A stretch of DNA of 64,000 bases from Linanthus parryae (GCA_023055425.1 JALGPY010000001.1:33903001-33967000); one strand, 5' to 3'. Positions 11,501 through 21,975 are shown, counted from the stretch's first letter. The notes: generated by a model not told the origin, from the letters alone. A program made the numbers and translations.

Positions 11501-14500
11501 TTGAAATTTTGTGAATTGACAATATTGTCCACTTAAATATAAGAACAATTGACACTTAAACTACCATGCAGTTTGACACTTCTGACACTTTAGTGCACAC
11601 AGTTCCAAAATTGACACTTAATTCTGACACTTTAGTGCACACAGTTCCAAAATTGACACTTAACTGCCATGCTCTTTGACATTCCCGACACTTAGTGCAC
11701 GCAGTTTCAAAATTGACACTTGAATGCATGCAGCATACAAATTACAAACATCCCGCTCCAATTTTAATGACTGCGTCACTTGAAATCAATTAACGGCGTC
11801 ATCGAAATTGGAGCATGTTGTCGGTAATAAATGCATACTGCTTGCACTTAAGTGTCAATTTTGAAACAACGTGCACCAAAGTGTCAGAATGTCAAAACTG
11901 CGTGCACTTAATTGTCAGTTTTGAAACGGCGTGCACCTAAGTGTCAGTAATGTCAAACTGCATGGCAATTGTGTGTCAATAGTTCGAAATATAATTAAAG
12001 TTGCATTGGAAAAGAATAAACAAGGGATACTTATGTCAATACCACAACAAAATCTATATTTTAGTGCAATTAATGCATGTCCCCTTAAAAAGTTGGGGTT
12101 CTTAAAAAGGGACTGTTATTTCGGGACGGAGGGTGTAGTATTAAAGAACAACTAAACTTAATGACTTGTAATTGTTCCTAGGAAGAGTGTTCAAACATGT
12201 ACGTCCAAAGAACTTCGGGTGGCTTTTACTATTCTAAATTCTCTAAACCCAAATCCAGAACTTCTATTTTAACATTCCTACTCAGGGTCAATAAGCTAAA
12301 TTACCCGAACTCTTCATTCTTGGTGCCCCGCCATGTGCACGTTGCTGATAAGGGTATGATATCTGCATGGGATCTTTTCCCCATCCTATCAGACACTCTG
12401 AGGTCTAACCATGGCCAGAGAGCATGTTTTGGTGATTGGATATCCCTTCCTCCTTGCCTATTTCTATTTCATTTCATTGGGGTTGGGGAAACCGATGCCT
12501 AAGCAAGGTTTTAAAAAACGGAAGCGGCTGACGTATCGGTCGCGGTCGCGTGTAACGGGATCGGACTATATCGGTGGGACTGTAACGGAAAATGGGGATC
12601 GAATGTGTGAATTTTTAGAAAACATTCACGGATGTTTTCTCCGTTTTTCCAACACAAAACGGCCGTTTCTCCCGTTTTTCCGACGCGAAACGGCCGTTTT
12701 TCCCGTTACCGAAGCAAAACGGCCGTTTTTTGTGTGAATAAAATTCACACAACGCGTAACGGGAAAAACTGTCGCGCTCTCTGCCGTTTCCGTTACAACA
12801 CGGCCGCTCCGCGCCGCTTTTGCCGTTTTTTGAAACTCTGTGTCTAAGTCATGCTGATCATCATCTTAAACCACCCCCCCCCCCCCCCCCCCCCCCCCCT
12901 CTTCTGTCCCGAAATGAGTGTGGGGGTGGACTTTTCACGGAGTTTAAGGATGTGATTTTTTACTTGAAGAATTTCCTGAAATGTTCTTTGTTTTATGTGG
13001 TACATTTTCTTGAGAAGTAAAAAAATTGGAAAAAGGGTATGGAAGGAAGTAAAATGAAAATTAAGTTACTTTTTGGTAGTCTTGTTTCTTCATCCTCCCC
13101 AAATCGAGCTGTTTCGTCTGTTTCTTCATTCTGTCCTAAAATGGAATATTCTTCACTTGAAAATACCACACTACCCTTAATAAAAAAAGGATTCCCACTA
13201 TAGCAGATGTCTTTTCATGCTGACTCATCCTGCTTTATTGACTCATCCTGCTTTATTGACTCATCCTGCTTTATTAAGGACAACGTGGTAAAACCACCCT
13301 GCTTCTTAATAAAGCAGTTTTTTTGCTTCATGAAGAAATAAGAAAAACAGATGTAGTACTTATTTTGGGACTTCGCGTATAGGGGAGGAAGACACATAAA
13401 GTGGAAAGGAGAGTATTAATGAAGTCCTACAAAATCCTTAACAGAAAGATCCCATTTCGAAATGGTCGTTGACCTGATAAAAGAAAGTCTGCAATACTCC
13501 ATCCATCCCGAAATAACTGTCCCTTTTTGAAACCCCAACTTTTTAAGGGTGCATGCATTAATTGCACTAAAATTTAAATTTTGTTGTGGTATTGACATAC
13601 GTATCCCTTATTTATTCTTTTCCAATGCAACTTTAATTATATTTATGTGGACAATATTGGCAATTCACAAAATTGTAGACATTAAAAGGGAAAGTGGACA
13701 ATAATTTTGGGACAACCCAAAATAGAAAAGTGAACAGTTATTATGGGATGGAGGGAGTAAAAGATAAGGACTGAATGCATGATTTACTTAATGGCCGCAA
13801 GATAAAATAGAAAGTACATCATATCCCTGCACCGTTGTCCAAACTTTGACATGACACCAGCATCTGAGTTGAGGTAACGTAGATAAAGTGCTTTGAAGTC
13901 AGTGAGTAGTTTTCGAGATCGAAGTGTTGTAATCACAATTTGTGCGTCTCTCTCATTATCGATCTCCCTTGAGCTCTTTCGTTGACAGAACGTTGTGTCG
14001 TGGGTTCAATTCCCTGCGATGATAAAAGCTGGATAGTAAATTTTAACCTTCGATGAAGCAACAATTTATATTTTACTTTTAAACTCAGGGTGTCTGGAAA
14101 CTTGCATAATTGAACCATATGTATGTTTGCTGTAATTGACCCATGGAAAAACTACTCCAATTCTCACTTCAGGTTCAACTTGTCAGTTTAGCTCATATTC
14201 TCTTAACTATGTAGCACTGAAACGGGGACGGGGGACTCCGGAACGGCAATTTTCAGAAATTGAGGAGACGAAACGTCGGGGGAATGACATAAATATTTAT
14301 ATATTATACATATATATCAATAGATACACACACAGAGTATTCTAATGTAAATAATACATAAATACACAATAGACCAAATTGAAAGATGATGATCAAGATC
14401 AATACAAGGAGGACACACTTACTCCATAAATATGTGGAGGTACTTGAGAAATCAGAGTTCCATGAAGTCGTTGAGGTTGTTTGGAAGTCTTGAAAGTACC

Positions 14501-16402
14501 CAAATTTATTATCTCCTTTTAAGGATAAGGGGCTAGGGTTTAGATTGGGGTCGGGGTTAGTAATATATATCATATTTTATCTACAAGTGGCCTCCTTTAT
14601 CTTTTTGAATTTAGTAAAAGACACCTGAGTGTTATTTTATACCCCGAGATGTCTCCAAAATGTTCCGAAAAGGGGGAACGCGTCTCCGGGAAGTTCCTCA
14701 TAAGTTTCGGACGCATTACTTTTATCGGAACAAACGTTTCGTGGATTTCTGGAGGAGTCTCGGAGTCCGGGACGTTCCTGGAACAGGGACGTCACTGTAC
14801 ATGGAGTTCCCATCACAGTGTGTAACTGTTTGATATATTTATGACACACAATCTAATATCTCAACTTCGTCTGTTATATGACTTGCAGCTTGTTAAAAGG
14901 GGACAGTAGTATCCCTATTTGGCATAGAATTATATTTTTAGTGAGACCACCAAATAAAATAATTATCTGGATCTATTATTATGAGAAATTTTGGTTTTGG
15001 ACAGAGCAGAAAATTGGCAGTATCTAGTATCTACTGTGGTGCCATGCCTTTGTTTACAGAGTAAAGGACCACCAAATAAAATAATGCTATGAAGCTTCTT
15101 ATATCTATTTAGTTATGTGAAGTGCTATCCTTTTGGTGGAGCAGAAAATCTGCAGTTTCTGTAGCATGGCTTTGCCACATTTTGTAGATGGACTATAAAC
15201 CGTGAGAATGTGATGCACTTTAATTTAGATCTTCTTATATCTTATAGTATCTTGTTGTTTGACTATAGTAAGTTATCTTAAGTAACCCTCTGAGGAAGTC
15301 CTTGTAGCATTACTTAGAAGAGGATTTTGTATTTTTGTTACACTCATCAATCTTCAACGTTTCTGCAGCCTCTGCAAACAAGGAGCCAGCTTTTTACCAA
15401 GGTAAAATTTTGGATACTTTTCTTCATCCCAGTCATATTGATGTGAAGTATTGTGGGTAGTGTCTTATGTTCATTTACTTATTTATTCCCGACTAGGCAA
15501 TCCAATGAAATTCAAGTCCAGTGCTTTCTTCGAGATTTTCTGCTATCTAAATCATAATTATAGGTACTTCTTATACAATCATAAAGCTTATTTACCAATG
15601 GCAAATCTTATGTGTGCTACTAACCAAGAAAGGTCTTAGATATTTTCTGTTTAGATTAAGACTTTACCTCTCACTACATATCTAAATTGCTTCGTACCAC
15701 AATTGATGCATGTACCTTTGCTTATGTAAAGAAAGGAAAATAAATTATGTGCATGCTCTACTTCTTCTCGCAGACAACATTCGACCAGTGTTCTCTGTGA
15801 CCATTATCCTTACAGACTGCCTGCAGTTTTCTCATGACATTCTTTATATATATACACACACACATATATATACATATATAAACGTATATATTATCTATTC
15901 ATTTATTTTTCAATATTTTCGTTTTGATTGCCATTGTTCAACTAAAACGGCTTCTTCATTAAAAAAGTCGAATACTCGATGATGATATTTTTCAGGATGG
16001 ATCTTTCTGTTTCCATGTAAGATCTAGGTGTTAGTTGCAATAAGGCTAATTTCAAAATGCATACCTAATTTCGGTTCAAATCCATATTGCATATATTTAC
16101 TTCAAATTTGTTCAAAATCTATAACTGCAATAATTTTTCCATTATAATGAAAAAATATATTCAGTTAAAACAGAATGCAATTACAACCTAACCTTGTGCT
16201 CAGAAAAATAAAACTAAATTACAACCTAACCCCTAAATTATCTTCTATTATGTTCTACCCCTAAAATATTTGGGAATTTTTAATACCCTCTTCTTCAACA
16301 CCATCACCAACACCATGATTCCTAATATCCCCGACCACAACCAAGATGACTGTACGAGAGAGAGAAAGGAGGGAGAGAGAGAGAGAGAGAGACTCAGTGC
16401 CT

Positions 16403-16450
<48 letters not shown>

Positions 16451-18388
16451 TAACTTTATGAGTACACCTCTTTGACATTGTCAACTTAACCACCATAGAC
16501 TTGAATTCATGCACCAACTTCTTAATCTACTTATTCGCACCAGCATAATTCTTATCCCGCATAATATAAGCATTAGAGACATGAAACTTCTACAAAGTGA
16601 GTGATGAATCTTGGGCTAGAAGGCGGACAAGTTATGGTGAGTGATGACAACCAACTCGACTTCTCCGCAACTTGCAAAGTCGTTTTAGGCTTGGTGGGGT
16701 CCATCACCGCATCTTCTTTCAAAGCTTCATCGACGAGGCAGCAGCACAAGTTTAAACTCAAAGCGTAGTTCGATAATTTGAGTAATTACCTAGGAAATGG
16801 TTCAGATCGTAGAAATTGAAGCCGAGAAACCAAAATTTTGGTACCCGAGACCGGTAGAGGTAGTGCATATTGGTCAATCAAGGACATTGGTGATGGCGGG
16901 TTTCATATTTGTGTTAGGTCTCTGCGAAATGGGGGCCAGGGTTCCTGCAACTCGGGGTTGACAGTCGACTCTACTGCGTGTGTTTGTATATGCTGGTGGC
17001 GGTGATTATGGTGTTGGTAGCCATTGAAGTGGATGTGTTTTCTGGCTCCGGTGATGGGTTGCGTATGGAGTGTGGAGGAGGTTGGAGTTGACGGTGGTGG
17101 TTAAGGGGCAGAGATGGAAATGGGTAAGGAGGTGGCTGTGGTGGCCCTGGTGGTGGTGCTGTGGGAGAAGATGAAGAATATTAGGAAGTTAAAGGGGTGC
17201 AATTGAAAATATGAGACTAGTGTTCTAATATTGTGTACTCCTATTAAGTATTTATAAACATAATTGTGTATTACTAAATAGATGGTTGATAAAAAGTAAC
17301 GAAGGTAGGCAAAAGAAGTTGAATGGAAACATACAACTGAATTCTGAAGCATAAGTATGCACTGTAATCATATTTGAAGTAAAGGGATGCGAAATGGATT
17401 CAGGCCCCACAGACATGCATTTTGAAGTTTAGCCTTGTAATAATGAACCAACATTATAACTAGTGGTCCTGGTATTTACCGTGTGACTGTATACTAAATG
17501 ATTTTTTCACTCTTATTTGTGAAGCGGTTATTCTCTTCTCCTGGGATACTGGTTAACAGAATAAAACAAAAATGTAGAGAACTTAAAGACTAACATTCAT
17601 AAGATGTTACCATTCACCCTTCTTGTCGTTATGTTGTTTTTTCTAAAATTGCTCTGCACATCCTTCTTTGGTTCTCTTATACTGACATCATAAATTTTTC
17701 TGATGATTTGTAGTTTGTCAAAGTGATCTATTATCAACTGAAGTATGGATTTCAGAAAGAGAACGCAGAAAGTAGTCGTGCAGAGAAGGGTGTTCTAACA
17801 TTGTTAGACGAATCTTGGATATCAGCTGATAGCTTTCTGCATCATCTTTGCAAGGTATGTTTTTGCGATAGTTTGGCTCCATATGATCATTCATTATACT
17901 TCTCAGGATGCACTAGTCTTTCACTATCTCGTGACTAGTATGTCCTGCGATTCATTGTTTGTAACCCCAAACAAGTTGCTCAGTATACACCAGTTCATGA
18001 TTTTGTCCTCTCTGAATAGTGAAAATAGTTTGCATGCGATATTTGAATTAATGTATTTAATTTTGGAATGTTCTGATAAGACGGCCTATTCTGCTGTAGG
18101 ATTTCTTTTCTTTAGTGCTGGAAGCCCCAGTAGTCGATGGAGATCTTTTATCATGGGTAAGTACTAGACTTCTCTTTCTTTCTTTTTGTCGAATATACGG
18201 GTAGTGATCCTTACAAAGAAAAATTTTCTCCTCACAGAGCCACTAACTGAGATTTGATCCAAATGACAAAATTAACCCCTTCATAACTGTAATTATTGAA
18301 CAAGGTGCTCCTCTTCAACAATATGATAATTGATATCTGTGGTGCATACTTCTGTTTCTCTCTCTTCAACATATAATGCTCCCTAATT

Positions 18389-18429
<41 letters not shown>

Positions 18430-21281
18430 AGCTAGTGATCATCCATGGAGGTCAAGCTCTCTCTACTAAATTTCCTTTGTATCAATTGAAATTTCTCAAT
18501 CCAATACAAGATTTCCCAAAGTAACAATCAGAACTTTTTCACTCTTGAAAGTGATCTCGAAATCATCATGTACACGTTCATGATGCTCAACTTTCTCTAT
18601 AAACTGTAAGAAATACGGGTGAAGATCTCTGTGACCCCTTTTCTCTCCAGTGGAAAACCTTAGGCATAGCCTTTGCGATTCTTGGCTTTTGATAAGGCTT
18701 TAATCTCATCGATGGCTCATTACCTGACTAACATCGAAATCGTAGTAAGCAATAAAAATAAAATCAAGATAGGGATGTTCTGCAAAAAGAGTAGAGGAAG
18801 GGTCGATTTGAGAGAAAATGATGGTCTAGAGAGAAGCAAGAAACAACGGGATATGAACAAGAAATTATGGCATCGGTATTGTGATTCTCAACTCAGGGCT
18901 AAATTTGTCATGTAGATCAGAATATCAGTTAGTGGCTTTGTAAGAATAAATTCTTTCTCTGCAAGTAGATCTAGAATGAGTTGTGTTTTTACCAGTGAGA
19001 TATACTTTGTAAACTATTCTTCTTGATATGCTTGCACAAAAGATAATACAACCATTACTGATTTTGTGGATTTGCGGAAAGGTACATGGTTATGGGGTGT
19101 TCTGTTCAAGTGCGCATTATCTATATAATGATAACCAAGTCTATGTATATGGATCAGTCACTCACGTCAAGAATTTAACATCCAGACAAGTTTTCAAAGC
19201 ACGTACAGATGGGTTATGAGTTATGACATCCACATCTGTAATCTTAAATAACTCCGTAAGTTCATAGGCCAAGCCAAATGATCAACAGAATGGTGTGTAG
19301 CATGTGACAACAGACTAGCTGTATTTATTTGCATTGGTTGTTTAGATTGCCTTGTTTAAACATGTTTAGGATAATACATGTTTACCAATGTAGTTTTGTT
19401 GCTTGTTTCTAGTTATTGGGTATTATGTTTTCGTCTTGGCAAGTTGATACACCAAACTAACTTGTCTGCCGGGGGATAGATGAGAATGGCAATGAATGGT
19501 ATTTCATCCACCTTAAAGTGGAAGGGCAGTCATTCTTTAAATTGTATTGAAAGAACCCGTGAGATTTGGAAGTGCTATTACTTCAAAAGACTGTCTGGAA
19601 CAACCTAGAAGTACGGAAAGACTAGCTCAGAGAAAATTGAGGGGATTTTGTTTAAGTACGTGCAATTGGTGGATGACAGATTTCTATTTGGTCACAAGCA
19701 GCGATTGTTATGGAAATGTGGGTGTTTATTTCATGTTTCACGCATAGTTGTCAAATCGGGATTCAGATAGTGAATCGAAATTCACCTTCACTGAATCGTA
19801 AATCGAATCGAATCGTGAATCGTAAAGATTCAGCTTCCAATATTTTTATGTTGATATAATAAAATATTTTATAAAGCTGTAACATTTTTGAACAAAATAT
19901 TCATATTTTTACAAGAAGAAAGCTCAAATCATTGGAAACTCCCATCCATAATAGATAGACATGTGGAGCAAGGAACTACAATAATAGAAAAACTATTAGC
20001 CTTGGACCAGAGAAAAATGCACTAGTAATTTAAAACAAGAGCATATTGCAAAACAGACATAAATGTAGGAAGCAATGTAGGAAGTATTATTTCTGAGACT
20101 GATGCTGCAACTCAATTAGACCTTAAGAATCGAAGGTGAATCGTAGAATCGGTCTGAATCGTAACTGAATCGTAAGATTCGGACTCTTGAATCGGGATTC
20201 AAATAATTTTTTGTCCTTTAAAGATTCACTAAGGGATTCGCATCGTTTAATGGTTGAATCGAATCGAATCGTAGGATACGAATCGTGAATCGTAAGATTT
20301 TGACAACTATGGTTTCACGACTCTTTGGAATAGGAAAACCCAAGTGAAAGACTGCCTCTTGAGAGAACATTGAAGGCCGAAAGCAAATGATAACGCAGTA
20401 AGTAAATTTTAAGGTAACTTGTTCTGAAAGTGCGGAAAGGAAAGGAAAGGAAAGGAAAGAAAAAGTGCAAGAATCTGTAATAAAGTAAAGAATCCCCATA
20501 TCAATAAGGTAGCAGAATTAGCAAGGAATAAGAGAGCTTCATGGAAGTAAACAAAGGTTAAGAAACTAAGGGTAAAATAAAATGACAATGGAAACCATAA
20601 ATGTGACTGATTGACCATTGATTCAGCTGGGTTACTGCCTTCCCCTTCCTCCTTGTTCATTGAGGCTATTTATAGCCAAACTCAGTCAGTTGTTTGTCTG
20701 CTATCTGTCAGTTTCTGAACTCCCGAACACCGTCCTGCCTGGTCACTAAGAAAGGGGCATCTCTATGCCTGTGACATGTCCGATCTCTGCAATGGAAGTT
20801 GCCGTGTTTCCCCCTACTCTTGGTTCCACGTCATTCTTGCTTAATTCCTTTGAATTCTGGTAACACAGGCATGGAACTGTTGTGTAAACAATAGGTTCCT
20901 TGACGTGTGGTTAGCTGAGAATATATGTATTGAGTTCAGCTGAGTTCATGTTTTCACCAGGCATTGGTTTAAGCTTCTAAATTGAGGAATAATTCAATTG
21001 AATTAATTATGTCATTGCTATCTGAACCTAGACGGTAAAAATGGTAATTTCTATTGATCAATAGAAAATCTCAGGAGTGTAGTCTTGCCTTGATTGTAGA
21101 CACTGACCATTGTCGATGAATGAGATTTTTTGGTTTCTTGAAGAATTAAGATGTTTGTTTCTATATTTCAGACAAGGAAACTCAAGGTGCTACTTGAGGA
21201 CACTCTTGGATGGAGCTTCGAGCCAAGAAGTGAGGTAGATGGAGCATACTATGAAGAAGATGACGAGGTCGGTGTAATTCT

Positions 21282-21348
<67 letters not shown>

Positions 21349-21400
21349 GTTTCCTATATTTCTACAGTTCGCTCCAGTTGTGGTAATGCTAGATGATTGA
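2600..21400 (+). CDS. AAR2: AAR2 splicing factor homologue, complete, 12 exons
   Basis: AAR2 binds the Prp8 C-terminal region during U5 snRNP assembly and keeps Brr2 off until maturation. Coding exons read from the sequence: 2600-2778, 2876-2933, 6896-6955, 8790-8919, 9342-9565, 9655-9747, 9914-9985, 15369-15401, 17714-17854, 18100-18156, 21172-21267, 21368-21400. All introns are GT-AG, every phase closes, and the product is 391 aa, close to the family length. Conserved blocks: LLLLDVPQ and VGPSFKGIKMVPPG (exon 1), CYYTSIPRV (exon 5), GGSEDLILGELQFAFIAFL (exon 6), VKVIYYQLKYGF (exon 9), APVVVMLDD at the C-terminus. The ATG at 2600 begins the conserved MDP N-terminus. Long introns 2, 3, 7, 8 and 10 carry transposons, so the gene spans 18.8 kb. 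The exon 11 donor is GTCGGT; using the nearby GTGTAA instead would break the conserved C-terminus. Exon calls rest on remembered family conservation, not an alignment. Confidence 0.93.
3211..3743. mobile_element. hAT-like non-autonomous DNA transposon in AAR2 intron 2
   Basis: The ends are TGGAGCCGTCAAA on the left and, read inward from the right, TAGAGCTGTCAAA. It is flanked by ATCCTAGG (3203-3210) and ATCATAGG (3744-3751), an 8-bp target duplication with one mismatch, as expected for hAT. The second copy of the host duplication has the empty site (CCCTAGG joined directly to TTCTTAT near 4500), which confirms both borders. The element is 533 bp with no transposase. Its arms are rich in short GCCCGNCCC-type repeats. 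Confidence 0.85.
3990..4330 (+). pseudogene. LINE reverse-transcriptase C-terminal tail, decayed (copy 1)
   Basis: With frameshifts and stops this reads as the tail of a plant RTE-type LINE reverse transcriptase: a WFGDVYRKA-like block (functional elements have RWFGHV), then a basic R-R-x-R-G-R-P-K-K-T-W-like block, then LVKLNPREDM and a final tryptophan. Only the last ~110 residues remain. It lies inside the duplicated unit, so it was present before the duplication. Confidence 0.65.
4344..5228 (+). repeat. Tandem duplication, copy 2
   Basis: This is the second copy of the unit that starts at 3057. It is 885 bp against ~746 bp for copy 1 after removal of the inserted element and one target duplication. 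It preserves the empty hAT target site near 4500. The unit is intronic and has no complete gene. Confidence 0.85.
4760..5165 (+). pseudogene. LINE reverse-transcriptase C-terminal tail, decayed (copy 2)
   Basis: Better preserved than copy 1. It shows RKNIDIAPIEHEM, then NFKWFGDVYRKAWMPD, then after a frameshift a block matching the basic GRPKKTW-like segment, then LVKLHPREDMSLDRHQWRRL and IHVAEPR. These correspond in order to the C-terminal end of plant RTE-clade LINE proteins. No catalytic reverse-transcriptase residues are present. Confidence 0.7.
5229..6895. other. Remainder of AAR2 intron 2
   Basis: This is AT-rich intronic sequence between the tandem duplication and exon 3. Short open frames occur on both strands but none shows a recognisable domain, and I see no clear terminal repeats. 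Confidence 0.5.
7402..8519. mobile_element. Long-TIR non-autonomous DNA transposon in AAR2 intron 3
   Basis: The left arm starts near 7402 (ACACAAAACCTCCAGCAATT). It is matched in reverse complement by the right arm, which ends with ATTGCTAGAGGTTTTGTGT near 8519. The match continues inward through CACCTACACTTTACTA, TGTTACCAATAG, GGAATTGGGGGCATAATTGT and a CCCCTCCCC-rich stretch, so the inverted arms are at least ~120 bp and perhaps ~190 bp. The interior is CCA/CAC-rich with no transposase. Long arms suggest a Mutator-like element, but no target duplication was identified, so the class is open. Confidence 0.75.
10218..10256. repeat. (CCAAC)n microsatellite
   Basis: About eight CCAAC units occur in AAR2 intron 7, with a second shorter run of the same motif near 10353-10375. 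The ~90 bases between them are otherwise unremarkable. Confidence 0.9.
11422..12135. mobile_element. Stowaway-like MITE, enlarged by a nested element (AAR2 intron 7)
   Basis: Its ends are CTCACTCCGTCCC on the left and GGGACGGAGGGTG on the right, the Tc1/mariner Stowaway signature, flanked by TA (11420-11421 and 12136-12137). Without the 444-bp nested insertion and its duplicated target, its length (~262 bp) matches the related copy at 13497-13757, which lies in the opposite orientation. There is no coding capacity. Confidence 0.88.
11543..11986. mobile_element. Palindromic MITE nested in the Stowaway-like element
   Basis: The insertion splits the Stowaway-like element at AAATATAA, which is present on both sides (11535-11542 and 11987-11994) and once in the uninterrupted relative near 13640. 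The arms are inverted: GAACAATTGACAC on the left against CGAACTATTGACAC read inward from the right, continuing through CCATGCAGTTTGACA. Several internal copies of TTGACACTTA and AGTGCACNCAGTT occur. An 8-bp duplication suggests hAT; if one flanking mismatch is allowed it is 9 bp, as in Mutator. Confidence 0.85.
12504..12840. mobile_element. hAT-like short GC-rich element (AAR2 intron 7)
   Basis: The ends are CAAGGTTTTAAAAAACGG on the left and, inward from the right, CAGAGTTTCAAAAAACGG. Flanks are TGCCTAAG (12496-12503) and TGTCTAAG (12841-12848), an 8-bp duplication with one mismatch. The interior repeats AAACGGCCGTTTTTCCCGTTA-like blocks and is far more GC-rich than its surroundings. It is 337 bp with no transposase. 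Confidence 0.78.
12873..12899. repeat. Poly-C tract
   Basis: A run of about 27 C with no interruption, in AAR2 intron 7, just beyond the hAT-like element. Confidence 0.9.
13221..13274. repeat. Three perfect 18-bp tandem repeats
   Basis: The unit TGACTCATCCTGCTTTAT is repeated exactly three times. Each unit contains TGACTCA, the core of the bZIP/GCN4-type binding site. An inverted AATAAAGCAG occurs ~50 bases downstream. Confidence 0.95.
13497..13757. mobile_element. Stowaway-like MITE (AAR2 intron 7)
   Basis: This is a 261-bp element. Its ends are CTCCATCCATCCC and GGGATGGAGGGAG, flanked by TA (13495-13496 and 13758-13759). It is the uninterrupted, inverted relative of the element at 11422-12135 and supplies the empty-site control for the nested insertion there. 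Confidence 0.92.
14210..14850. repeat. Degenerate repeat region in AAR2 intron 7
   Basis: Two GGGAAC/GTTCCC-rich blocks, near 14220-14280 and 14640-14800, flank an AT-rich middle. The arrangement resembles a decayed TIR element, but I could not find convincing matching ends or a target duplication. Confidence 0.35.
16030..17450. mobile_element. Long-TIR DNA transposon in AAR2 intron 8
   Basis: The left arm (from about 16030: TTGCAATAAGGCTAA, then TTCAAAATGCAT, then TTTACTTCAAAT) is matched in reverse complement by the right arm (ATTTGAAGTAAAG near 17370, ATGCATTTTGAAG near 17420, TTAGCCTTGTAATAA near 17440). Weaker similarity extends inward through CCACCACCA-rich segments. The interior includes GA and TA microsatellites (about 16375-16460). 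No transposase is seen and no target duplication was resolved, so borders are approximate. Confidence 0.6.
16375..16460. repeat. (GA)n and (TA)n microsatellites
   Basis: A GA-rich run (about 16375-16391) is followed within ~20 bases by a TA run (about 16405-16455) with a small interruption. Confidence 0.9.
18394..18424. repeat. (CT)n microsatellite in AAR2 intron 10
   Basis: About 15 CT units; no other feature overlaps it. Confidence 0.9.
19743..20311. mobile_element. hAT-like element with GAATCGTAA repeats (AAR2 intron 10)
   Basis: The ends are CATAGTTGTCAAA on the left and its inverse TTTTGACAACTATG on the right. The flanking 8-bp target duplication GTTTCACG is exact (19735-19742 and 20312-20319). 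Both arms are built of many GAATCG, GAATCGTAA and GATTC units, and the centre is AT-rich. It is 569 bp and non-coding. Confidence 0.88.
20435..20459. repeat. (GGAAA)n microsatellite
   Basis: About five GGAAA units in AAR2 intron 10. Confidence 0.85.
21285..21344. repeat. (TC)30 microsatellite forming most of AAR2 intron 11
   Basis: Sixty bases of pure TC lie inside the 100-bp last intron (21268-21367), ending 23 bases before the acceptor AG. The repeat makes up the upstream part of the polypyrimidine tract. Confidence 0.95.
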
Positions 21401-21509
21401 TCATCGAGGTCGGACTCCTTAGAAGCGGCTGAAGCAGGGACCTAAACTTTTCCGGGCAATCATGGTCTGCGTAGATTAACTACAATGTACAGCTAGTTGA
21501 GCAAATACC

Positions 21510-21511
<2 letters not shown>

Positions 21512-21558
<47 letters not shown>
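21512..21558 (-). mobile_element. Poly-A-only retroinsertion (T47 on + strand)
   Basis: A pure run of 47 T is bracketed by GAGCAAATACCAGTT (21499-21513) and GAGCAATTACCAGTT (21559-21573), a 15-bp direct repeat with one mismatch. This is the outcome expected when target-primed reverse transcription copies only the poly-A tail of an RNA. Replication slippage could lengthen a T run but would not create the flanking duplication. Confidence 0.6.
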
Positions 21559-21559
<1 letters not shown>

Positions 21560-21975
21560 AGCAATTACCAGTTAGGTGTAGCAGTCTCGAGTCACTGTGA
21601 TGAAATGAAACTTGTGGAAGAAAGTGCAAACAAATTAATGGTTTCTGCAATATATTCCTATGTCAATGCAAATGTTTACAAGATATGCTAAGTTGAAGCA
21701 CTAATGTATCACGCCCACTGTATGAGTTTCTTCTATGTGATTTTGCAGTAATGGTTAGACAAGCAAAACTTATTTGTGCAATGGGAGGATGCATGGCATG
21801 GCATGTTGCTGCAATTATTATTATTTTTCAACAGGAACGAAAGATAACATTGAGGTAGTTTTTTCCTTTCTTTTTTTTTTTTTGAAAATGAGTGGTTGGG
21901 TTGAGGACCCTCGTCTTAAGCATACATTCTCAACTACCCAACGAAAAATGAAATAGGAGTTCCTACTAATGAAAA

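Noticed and set aside
14210..14850. Full hAT-type element in AAR2 intron 7
   Set aside because: GGGAAC/GTTCCC-rich arms are suggestive, but no matching ends or target duplication could be found, so it is listed only as a degenerate repeat.
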